Assembly: GCA_002168195.1 (NCBI GenBank)
Contig: NHBP01000107.1
Span: 12,543 to 17,611, forward strand
Direction of reading: 5' to 3'
Source of the DNA: Planctomycetaceae bacterium TMED10
GTDB taxonomy: Bacteria > Planctomycetota > Planctomycetia > Pirellulales > UBA7805
Length of the DNA: 5,069 nt
Part shown: in pieces, positions 1 to 5,069 of the stretch
Numbering within the stretch: position 1 is the first letter of the stretch
How the letters are laid out: each line of letters opens with the position of its first letter
Notes under the pieces: model-generated
What the model saw: the letters and a program-made list of their open reading frames with translations, nothing else
Told to the model about the DNA's origin: nothing
Database searches by the model: none
Program-made: the position numbers and the translations under genes

Positions 1-7
1 ACACCAT

Positions 8-319
8 TTATGGATGATTAGCCAGGGCGTCAGCGAGTGTGTTTTGGATATCTTTTTCGATCCGCCCTCGAAAAAGCATTGCGGCAAAGGGAAGATTGCA
101 ACTGACCATCGCCTGCCGGTCCGTGACGACCAATCGCCCATCAATCTTCAGCCCTTTCGCTCCCAAGCTAAAATCAAGCGTGTGGTCATTCCAGTCCTCC
201 TTGAGTATGGTGACCTCATTGCCGTGCTTTTTTTTGAGTTGTTCGCCAAAAAGCCGAAGCCTTTCGGTCGCATCGTCAGCCGATAATTGGTGTTCCGTGC
301 GAACTTCTATTTTAGGCAT
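8..319 (-). CDS. Polyhydroxyalkanoic acid system-like small protein (PHA_gran_rgn family)
   Basis: A 103-residue protein starting MPKIEVRTEH. It shows the pattern of the PHA_gran_rgn family: an N-terminal 'I.V...H.LS...A..RL..F...L' helix, a central 'W....LDFSL...GLKIDGRL.V' strand region, and a C-terminal 'LPFAAMLFRGRIEKDI...LADAL' helix. Family members are small, often found with polyhydroxyalkanoate genes or as lone genes, and their biochemical role is poorly defined. No PHA synthase or phasin is visible here, so a granule role is not supported by context. The frame is open upstream to a TTG at 391, but that start would overlap sufS by 56 bases. The ATG at 319 is 16 bases after the sufS stop and matches where family similarity begins. 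The only SD-like sequence (GTGAG, 12 bases upstream) is weak, so translation may depend on ribosomes finishing sufS. The stop TAA is at 8-10. The family call is from remembered pattern, moderately sure. Confidence 0.68.
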   Translation of the reverse strand: MPKIEVRTEHQLSADDATERLRLFGEQLKKKHGNEVTILKEDWNDHTLDFSLGAKGLKIDGRLVVTDRQAMVSCNLPFAAMLFRGRIEKDIQNTLADALANHP

Positions 320-335
320 GGTGGTTTTAGTCTCA

Positions 336-1622
336 CTACTTTTTCCGATTTTTCCGGAACACTTTTTGTGTTTCTTCAATCGCTTCCGCAAGAGCTTCTA
401 TTTCCGCAGGCGTGTTGTAGAAGTAGAAACTAGCTCTGGCTGTCGCTGGAGCCCCGAGTCGCAGATGAAGTGGCATCGCACAGTGATGGCCCGCCCGAAT
501 TGCAATCCCGTAGCGATCGAGTATCTGCGCCACATCGTGCGCGTGAACGCCCTCGATCTGAAAGCTCACAATACCCGCTCGCTCCGCAGCCGGTGGACCA
601 AAAATATCGACACCCTCAATCGCTGAAAGTCTATCGATGGCCAGTGTGGCCAGCTGCTGTTCATAATCGGCAATCGATTCGAGCCCCACGCTTTGGAGAT
701 AATCGATGGCGGCAGCCAGGCCCACCGCTTCTACAAAGGGTGGGGTTCCTGCTTCGAATTTGTCGGGAAGATCGGCCGCTTCAAAACCTTCCTTGCGTAC
801 ACGCCGGATCATTCCTCCACCACCGACGAATGGGGGCATCGACTCGAGGAGTTGACGTTTTCCATACAGCACACCGATGCCTGTCGGTCCCAGCATTTTG
901 TGGCCACCGAAGGCAACGAAATCAGCGTCCCAAACGCGGACATCGGTTGGGGTATGCGGAATAGACTGTGCCGCATCGATCAGCACCAATGCGCCTGCGG
1001 CGTGGGCCGTGGTGATGATTTGTTCGATGGGATTGATCGTGCCCAGCACGTTGGAAACGGCTGTGACTGCCACGAGTTTGGTTCGTGGCGAAAGCATTGT
1101 ATTGAATGCTTCGAGGTCTAAGTGTCCGTCGTCGGTGATCGGAATCCAGCGGATCGACGCCCCTGTACGTGCAGCCAGTTGCTGCCACGGTACGATGTTT
1201 GCGTGATGCTCCATTTCGGTAAGCAGGATTTCGTCATCCTCGGTGATATTTTTGTCTCCCCAACTGCGGGCGACAAGATTGATCGCTTCGGTCGTGCCGC
1301 GCGTAAAGATAACCTCTTCCCTTGAGATACCTCCCAGCAGGCGACAGACGGTATCCCGCGCAGCCTCAAACAGGTCGGTACTTTCCTCGCTTAGGACGTG
1401 GATACCCCGGTGCACATTTGCGTATTTGGACTCATAAAGTTCGTCCATTGCCGCCAGTACTTGGCGAGGCTTTTGCGTTGTGGCGGCATTATCGAGATAC
1501 ACAAGCGGTAGCTTGTGAATTTGTTTTGCGAGTATCGGGAAGTCACTTCGCCACCGATCGGGGTTCAGCGGTTGAGTCTGCTGGTCACTCGGTGCATCTG
1601 TCCGGCTGGTTGATTCACCCAT
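336..1622 (-). CDS. sufS: Cysteine desulfurase SufS (group II, PLP-dependent)
   Basis: A 428-residue cytosolic enzyme that converts L-cysteine to alanine and holds the sulfur as a persulfide for iron-sulfur cluster assembly. Visible landmarks: 'YLDNAATTQKP' at 42-52, the cofactor-stacking His in 'EMEHHANIVPW' (about H139), 'IDAAQS' at 215-220, the PLP Schiff-base Lys K242 in 'GGHKMLGPTGIG', and the persulfide Cys C381 in 'RAGHHCAMPLH', followed by 'ARASFYFYNT'. H362 in 'HAHD' lies 19 residues before C381, matching Bacillus subtilis H342, which takes over a zinc ligand of SufU; E. coli SufS has Phe there. The N-terminus has an extra polar stretch of about 17 residues before the conserved 'W.SDFP'. 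The ATG shares one base with the sufU stop (TAATG) and has an AGGAG eight bases upstream inside sufU, so translation is probably coupled. Length and motifs are complete; confident. Confidence 0.96.
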   Translation of the reverse strand: MGESTSRTDAPSDQQTQPLNPDRWRSDFPILAKQIHKLPLVYLDNAATTQKPRQVLAAMDELYESKYANVHRGIHVLSEESTDLFEAARDTVCRLLGGISREEVIFTRGTTEAINLVARSWGDKNITEDDEILLTEMEHHANIVPWQQLAARTGASIRWIPITDDGHLDLEAFNTMLSPRTKLVAVTAVSNVLGTINPIEQIITTAHAAGALVLIDAAQSIPHTPTDVRVWDADFVAFGGHKMLGPTGIGVLYGKRQLLESMPPFVGGGGMIRRVRKEGFEAADLPDKFEAGTPPFVEAVGLAAAIDYLQSVGLESIADYEQQLATLAIDRLSAIEGVDIFGPPAAERAGIVSFQIEGVHAHDVAQILDRYGIAIRAGHHCAMPLHLRLGAPATARASFYFYNTPAEIEALAEAIEETQKVFRKNRKK

Positions 1623-2074
1623 TACGGTGACTCCTGGCTGGCTTGAGATCCATCGGACGTGGCTTTATCTGGTTGGGCACTGTCGCAGGGCGCGCAGGGC
1701 GCATAAATCGCAGATTGCAAAACTCGCCAGGAGAGAAGACAACACTTTTGCCGGTTGGGAGTCAATTTTGGCCCAAAAAGTTCAAGCATCTCTTCAGCAG
1801 AAAAATTTTTAACGGCATCGACGTGGACACCATCCATTTTTTCAATCAACATCGAGGCCGATGCCTGACTGATGCAGCAACCCTCGCCATCAAAATAAGC
1901 CTTGGAAATTTTCCCCTCGCCATCGATTACCAAGTTGATCTCTATCACATCGCCGCACAACGGATTGTCGTCTTTGTGATGATGTGTCGGCTGTTCAACG
2001 GGACCCCGGTGGTAGGGGTCCTCGTAATGATCGAGAACGTGTTCTTGGTAAATTTCTTCTTCGCTTGGCGACAT
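1622..2074 (-). CDS. sufU: SufU-type iron-sulfur assembly protein (sulfur acceptor of SufS)
   Basis: A 150-residue IscU/SufU-fold protein that accepts sulfur from SufS. The three Cys and one Asp of the zinc/cluster site are present: C40 and D42 in 'NPLCGD', C66 in 'GEGCCIS', and C111 in 'RQKCCLLSW'; 'SASM' follows C66 as in the family. There is no LPPVK chaperone motif of IscU. Only 44 residues separate C66 and C111, so the insertion of about 17-20 residues found there in Bacillus SufU is missing. Extra Cys residues sit next to C66 and C111, and the polar tail adds a 'CAPC' pair (127-130). A GTG directly precedes the ATG in frame; the ATG is chosen because a GGA lies six bases before it. The gene overlaps sufS by one base, which supports a working pair. 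No convincing promoter was seen in the 98-bp gap upstream; a TGTAAT at 2155-2160 lacks a good -35. Confidence 0.92.
   Translation of the reverse strand: MSPSEEEIYQEHVLDHYEDPYHRGPVEQPTHHHKDDNPLCGDVIEINLVIDGEGKISKAYFDGEGCCISQASASMLIEKMDGVHVDAVKNFSAEEMLELFGPKLTPNRQKCCLLSWRVLQSAIYAPCAPCDSAQPDKATSDGSQASQESP
1631..1635 (-). promoter_or_regulatory. Ribosome binding site of sufS inside the end of sufU
   Basis: On the minus strand this reads AGGAG, eight bases before the sufS ATG (1622-1620). It lies within the last codons of sufU and fixes the sufS start at the TAATG overlap. A strong site inside the upstream gene suggests sufS can be loaded directly as well as by coupling. Confidence 0.8.
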
Positions 2075-2115
2075 CACAGTTCCGCATTCAGAGGAAATTG
2101 CTTTTCAGAACACCC

Positions 2116-2130
2116 CGCTGCCACGCAGCG
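2116..2130. repeat. Perfect GC-rich stem-loop between the peroxidase gene and sufU
   Basis: CGCTGC and GCAGCG form a perfect 6-bp stem around a 3-base loop. It sits 42 bases after the peroxidase stop and 41 bases before the sufU ATG, so it is transcribed if the genes are read through. No T-run follows on the minus strand (the next bases read GGGTGTTC), so it is not a standard intrinsic terminator. It could be an attenuating or RNA-stabilising hairpin or chance; the structure is seen, the role is not. Confidence 0.45.
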
Positions 2131-2172
2131 CCGGTTCCTTATGCTTGTGGCTTGATTACAAGATGCCAGTCC

Positions 2173-3465
2173 TTACTGAGGAAGGCGTCTCTCCTCGACT
2201 TGGGGTAGTGGGCCGCTACAGGCCTTCATGAATTCTACCAGATCGGCCTCTTCTTGAGGCGAGAGGTCGAGTTTGAGAATGTCTTTACTCAGATTGGTGT
2301 TGGGGTGCCCACCTTTCACGTAATGATCGACAACCTCTTCGAGAGTCGCCATGCTTCCATCGTGCATGTAGGGTGGCGTCAGGGCAACGTTTCGGATGGT
2401 CGGCGTCTTGAATGCCCCGAAGTGCTCTTTGTTTTCCGTCACTCCCATGCGGCCAGCAAGGGGTTCATCCTCCAGCATTCCAATTCCAATGTTATGGTAT
2501 TTTTCATCCGTGAGATTGGCTCCGACATGGCAGGCGGTGCAATTCGTCTTTTCGCTGAAAAAGAGTTCTCGGCCCCGCAGTGCCGAATCGGACATGGGGT
2601 TTTTCTCAGCCAATTCTCTCAGCTTTATGTACCGGGTGTATTCTTCGGGGTCTTCTTCCTGCAGTTCCGCAAAGTCTTCGTCTTCATAGTCTTCATAGGG
2701 TCGCAGCGCCTCGGCATAATCGAAAGGCGACGGACCGGTGACGATTGCTCTTTCGAAGGATGCAATTGCCTTCGCAATGGTGTCGATCGTTATGCCGTCC
2801 TTCGGGAAGACTGCAATGAATTGTTTTTTATAGCCGTCAATTCCCTCGATGGTTTTAACAGCCTGCTCATGTGTGTTTCCCATTTCTCCGGGAGCCGCAA
2901 TCGGCCCCTTCGCCTGTTCTTCCAGTGAATTGGCTCGGCCGTCCCAGAACTGTGCATCGCTAAGAATTCGGTTGTAGGAGGTTGGCGAATTGACACCAGT
3001 GAGTTGGTCTCGGATGCCAACGCCAAATTGTGTCGGTGCCGCATAGCCATGATCCGGTCGATGGCACGAAGCACAACTTACGGTGTTGTCCGCAGAGAGT
3101 CGTGTGTCAAAGAAAAGTTGCCGCCCCAATTCAATCTTCGCTCGCGTCAGGGGGTTTTCATTGACGCCTCGAACCATGCCTTGCCCAGCGGAGAGACCCA
3201 GGGGTAGTTCAAATTCAAGTTCTTTGTGATTTGCAGGATCCGAAATCCAGGCTTCAATTTCACCATGCTTCAGATCGTTCTCTCCGGCGATGCCTGAAGT
3301 GAGGCTCGCCTCACCGAGTTGGACTTTCTTGGTCGCATCCTCCGCAAAGACCCAGCTGCCCGGTAAATAAAGCAAGCACGAGATAAGTATTGCCGCCGGG
3401 AATCGAACCGGCAAACGGAAGGTGAATTTAAAACAGCAGTCTGAAAGTCGAGTCACTACGGACAT
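2173..3465 (-). CDS. Secreted di-haem cytochrome c peroxidase, MauG-like subtype
   Basis: A 430-residue protein with two c-type haem motifs, CASCH (131-135) and CTACH (309-313), as in bacterial di-haem peroxidases, which reduce H2O2 or oxidise partner proteins outside the cytoplasm. A signal peptide is clear: a basic N-region, hydrophobic residues about 22-37, and likely cleavage after 'WVFA' (A41). W174 in 'FWDGRA' and E194 in 'PGEMG' fall at the same distances from the first haem His (39 and 59) as the inter-haem Trp and the catalytic Glu of the Pseudomonas enzyme. No His is seen at the distal position of the first haem (about 151, in 'FGVGIRDQ'). Tyr382 in 'EEVVDHY' stands where classical enzymes have the Met ligand of the second haem. 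Both features recall MauG. A strongly acidic stretch (257-280) links the two haem domains. The ATG at 3465 has AGGAG eight bases upstream; the longer frame starts with TTG at 3522 and would spoil the signal peptide. The physiological substrate is unknown. Confidence 0.9.
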   Translation of the reverse strand: MSVVTRLSDCCFKFTFRLPVRFPAAILISCLLYLPGSWVFAEDATKKVQLGEASLTSGIAGENDLKHGEIEAWISDPANHKELEFELPLGLSAGQGMVRGVNENPLTRAKIELGRQLFFDTRLSADNTVSCASCHRPDHGYAAPTQFGVGIRDQLTGVNSPTSYNRILSDAQFWDGRANSLEEQAKGPIAAPGEMGNTHEQAVKTIEGIDGYKKQFIAVFPKDGITIDTIAKAIASFERAIVTGPSPFDYAEALRPYEDYEDEDFAELQEEDPEEYTRYIKLRELAEKNPMSDSALRGRELFFSEKTNCTACHVGANLTDEKYHNIGIGMLEDEPLAGRMGVTENKEHFGAFKTPTIRNVALTPPYMHDGSMATLEEVVDHYVKGGHPNTNLSKDILKLDLSPQEEADLVEFMKACSGPLPQVEERRLPQ

Positions 3466-3473
3466 GGCGCGGG

Positions 3474-3478
3474 CTCCT
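3474..3478 (-). promoter_or_regulatory. Ribosome binding site deciding the peroxidase start
   Basis: AGGAG on the minus strand, eight bases before the ATG at 3465. It settles the start in favour of this ATG over an in-frame TTG 57 bases upstream, and leaves a normal-length signal peptide at the N-terminus. Confidence 0.78.
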
Positions 3479-3530
3479 GCGTCTTGTCGATACGTGGGTA
3501 AAGCGAAACCATGAGTTCTCAATCCGAGTA

Positions 3531-3558
3531 ATTATAGCTTCGTTTCGAAATAAACCAA
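3531..3558 (-). promoter_or_regulatory. Candidate sigma-70-type promoter of the peroxidase gene
   Basis: On the minus strand a perfect TATAAT (3536-3531) is preceded, after 16 bases, by TTGGTT (3558-3553; three of six matches to TTGACA). Transcription would start near 3524, giving a leader of about 60 bases to the ATG at 3465, which also argues against the TTG start at 3522. The spacer holds the 8-base palindrome TTTCGAAA (3543-3550), a possible but unproven operator. It lies in the 128-bp gap between the RNase HII-like gene and the peroxidase gene. Confidence 0.5.
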
Positions 3559-3593
3559 CCAATCATGATGCCTGGGCGCATGCTCCGGGCAAG

Positions 3594-4562
3594 CTATCGC
3601 ATTCGCCACCATAAATGCAATGGAAGCCCAGCCTTTTCACACCGTGGCTCGACGCTTTGTCTAAATCGAGCCGCATCGACCGGATACCCTGCAGTCGGCT
3701 TCAGGTCAGGAATTTGCTTGATCCAGTATCGATTCCACGCTCGCATTGCGAGTTCGCGTAAGTATTTTGAGCCGAGAGATGCCAGTGCTGTGGGTAGAAA
3801 AGATTCGCCACCCTGCCGAAAGCAAATTTCAGTCGATTTTTTCTTCGAGTCAAAGCGATAGCGACTCTGAGGGCGTCCTTCCTCAAGAACGTGCACGAGC
3901 GTTTCCGGAAATTGTCGCTGTAGAGCAGGAAGGTAACGATTTCTGCCGCCGTGTTTGTCGCATACAATCAAAGCGTCATCGTCCGGTAGTGCATCGAGTG
4001 TGGTTGCAATTAACTGAGTGGTTGCTCGCGTCAACGCTTCCCCCTTGCTATCAAGGGCAAGGATCGCACTGTTTAACTCAGCAGGAAAAAGAGCGACCGT
4101 GCTGAAATGGACAAGCTTGCATGCTTTGTCCTGCCACAGACATTGCAGTTGTTTTTTTAGTTCTTCTATTTCGTCGGCTGCTGCGTCAATCGGCAGTTGT
4201 TCATCGTACCCGGTATACCAGGGAAGTGTGTCCATGGCGTCGGGGAGATTGCCTGTGAGCGTCCTCCAGAGGCCTTTCCATGTCGTGGGCCACGGAGCGG
4301 GCGTTGCCAGGCACCCCAGGCAGCTAAGTACCGCGCGTTCCAGAGAGCGTAGTGAGCCGCGAGATTGATAAAGTTTTTTTGAGTCATCAATGACTAAGAT
4401 ATTTTTTTCCCGCGTACCAGCTGGACGGATTTGGTCGGAAAATTCTTCGTAGAGATCCACCTCGGCTGGTGAACGATTAACGTGCCAAGCAGAAATGGAG
4501 ATCAGCAGTGGCCCGAGTCGAGGTCCGTAGCCTGCTTCATCGGTTCCAATCAGATAGGGCAT
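3594..4562 (-). CDS. Divergent, elongated RNase HII-like protein (RNase H fold)
   Basis: A 322-residue protein. Its N-terminus 'YLIGTDEAGYGPRLGPL' matches the RNase HII signature 'G.DEAGRGP..GP', giving the first acidic pair D8/E9; the Arg of DEAGRG is Tyr. 'IDDSKKL' (58-64) matches the second RNase HII block. 'LIVCDKHGG' (D202) fits the third catalytic Asp, and 'ALASLGSKYLREL' fits the 'AASI.AKV.RD' block, with 'GYP' following. The fourth Asp, normally in 'GD' before that block, is here 'GGE' (E253). RNase HII cuts RNA in RNA-DNA hybrids; whether this relative does is unknown. It is about 100 residues longer than usual RNase HII, with a Trp-rich insert (about 90-117) between blocks two and three. 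The ATG at 4562 is chosen for GGTGAG seven bases upstream; a GTG at 4574 lies inside that site. The gene follows the CBM9-like gene by 45 bp. It is likely a paralogue, not the housekeeping rnhB. Confidence 0.72.
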   Translation of the reverse strand: MPYLIGTDEAGYGPRLGPLLISISAWHVNRSPAEVDLYEEFSDQIRPAGTREKNILVIDDSKKLYQSRGSLRSLERAVLSCLGCLATPAPWPTTWKGLWRTLTGNLPDAMDTLPWYTGYDEQLPIDAAADEIEELKKQLQCLWQDKACKLVHFSTVALFPAELNSAILALDSKGEALTRATTQLIATTLDALPDDDALIVCDKHGGRNRYLPALQRQFPETLVHVLEEGRPQSRYRFDSKKKSTEICFRQGGESFLPTALASLGSKYLRELAMRAWNRYWIKQIPDLKPTAGYPVDAARFRQSVEPRCEKAGLPLHLWWRMR

Positions 4563-4569
4563 TGCCGAA

Positions 4570-4575
4570 CTCACC
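4570..4575 (-). promoter_or_regulatory. Ribosome binding site deciding the RNase HII-like start
   Basis: GGTGAG on the minus strand, seven bases before the ATG at 4562. An alternative in-frame GTG (4574-4572) is part of this site itself, so the ATG, which puts the conserved 'IGTDEAGYGP' close to the N-terminus, is the better start. Confidence 0.6.
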
Positions 4576-4607
4576 GGTTGGTTGAAAAGGGGCCGTGACT
4601 GGCAACC

Positions 4608-5069
4608 TTAATCAATTGGGAGCGGCAACTGAAGATGACCAAAGCCGGAAGGATCAACTTCCATCGACGCCGGTAGGCTCCAACTCTGAAATCCTTTTCC
4701 CGGAAGAATTCGCTGGACACCACATGCCCAAACGCGTTCGGTGGTCCTCTTTTGATCGCAAAGGGTGTCAATCCGAATGGCTAACTCACATGTCCAGTGG
4801 GTTTCCGTTTCAGCCCTGGCAACATACCACACCGGGTCCCAGGTGGCGTCCATCCAGAGTTGATCATGCGTACATCCTCGGGAGTCTACCGTGAGGCGGT
4901 AGCTTGTGGTGTAATCGCGATTAATGTCCAGACAAATCTGAACGCGGTCGTGTTCCTTCAATTCCGCATCCCGTTTTCGTGAAGCGGGCGGAGAGGAATA
5001 GGTGATTCCTTGGGCTTTTTGGCAGCGGATCCCGAAATAAAGGTACTGTTGATCAAAGCAAGCCCGGAC
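4608..5069 (-). CDS. C-terminal part of a carbohydrate-binding family 9-like protein (5' end beyond window)
   Basis: The frame is open from the right edge to the TAA at 4608-4610, giving 153 residues of a longer protein; the beginning is missing. It should not be read as a gene starting at the TTG at 4961, because similarity continues upstream through 'QQYLYFGIRC' (about 7-16), a strand typical of CBM9-like domains. Then come 'DRVQICLDINRDYTTSYRL' (41-59), 'VDSRG', 'WDPVWYVA' and 'WTCELAIRID', and a terminal 'GFQSWSLPA..' block. Such beta-sandwich domains bind sugars in xylanases, but they also end large secreted proteins of unknown role in planctomycetes. No catalytic domain is within view, so the activity of the whole protein cannot be told. 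The gene ends 45 bp before the RNase HII-like ATG and runs in the same direction. Confidence 0.66.
   Translation of the reverse strand, partial: VRACFDQQYLYFGIRCQKAQGITYSSPPASRKRDAELKEHDRVQICLDINRDYTTSYRLTVDSRGCTHDQLWMDATWDPVWYVARAETETHWTCELAIRIDTLCDQKRTTERVWACGVQRILPGKGFQSWSLPASMEVDPSGFGHLQLPLPID

Noticed and set aside
39..626. Plus-strand open frame of 195 codons
   Set aside because: It runs antisense through the PHA-like gene and the end of sufS, has low-complexity Ser/Arg/Phe-rich composition and no recognisable domain.
1643..2155. Plus-strand open frame of 170 codons
   Set aside because: It is antisense to sufU, whose conserved Cys motifs show that the minus strand is the coding one.
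2155..2160. TGTAAT on the minus strand as a -10 box for sufU
   Set aside because: Five of six bases match, but the hexamer 17 bases upstream (TTCCTC) is a poor -35, so a promoter is not supported.
2144..2162. Inverted repeat CTTGT...ACAAG with a 9-base loop
   Set aside because: A 5-bp stem of this kind is expected by chance in a gap of this size.
2254..2928. Plus-strand open frame of 224 codons
   Set aside because: It is antisense to the peroxidase gene; the haem motifs on the minus strand explain the openness.
3570..3590. Imperfect inverted repeat just after the RNase HII-like stop, considered as a terminator
   Set aside because: The arms pair with mismatches and a shift around a GCATGC core, and no T-run follows on the minus strand, so it does not qualify.
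4608..4961. Complete 117-residue gene starting with TTG at 4961
   Set aside because: The frame stays open to the window edge and upstream residues continue the CBM9-like pattern, so this is the end of a longer gene.

Overview
The window is a compact bacterial segment in which every supportable gene lies on the minus strand. In transcription order (right to left) it carries: the C-terminal part of a carbohydrate-binding-family-9-like protein cut by the right edge; a long, divergent RNase HII-like protein; a secreted di-haem cytochrome c peroxidase of MauG-like type; the iron-sulfur scaffold/sulfur-transfer protein SufU; the cysteine desulfurase SufS; and a small polyhydroxyalkanoate-system-like protein that ends 8 bases from the left edge. 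Plus-strand open frames are all antisense shadows of these genes. I see no RNA gene, insertion sequence, CRISPR array or prophage.

The organism is probably a planctomycete or a close relative in the PVC group. This is inferred from the CBM9-like C-terminus ending in a 'GFQSW..PA' block, the long 'GTDEAGYGP' RNase HII-like protein, the FWDGR-type di-haem peroxidase and the SufU/SufS pair. It rests on remembered family resemblance and was not tested by search. Base composition looks even, with no obvious sign of recent transfer.

Layout: the CBM9-like gene and the RNase HII-like gene are 45 bp apart and may be co-transcribed. A 128-bp gap follows, with a good candidate promoter (TATAAT, 16-bp spacer, TTGGTT) placed to drive the peroxidase. 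A 98-bp gap with a perfect 6-bp stem-loop separates the peroxidase from sufU. The sufU and sufS genes overlap by one base (TAATG). The small PHA-like gene starts 16 bp after the sufS stop, so these three look like one transcript.

Functionally, SufS removes sulfur from cysteine and passes it to SufU for iron-sulfur cluster assembly. SufBCD is not in the window and must be encoded elsewhere. SufS keeps the His that accepts the SufU zinc in the Bacillus mechanism, yet this SufU lacks the insertion typical of Firmicute SufU. The peroxidase lacks an obvious distal His on its first haem and has Tyr where classical enzymes have Met, which points to a MauG-like rather than classical peroxidase chemistry. 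No clearly new multi-gene system is visible; the most interesting points are variant active sites in known families.
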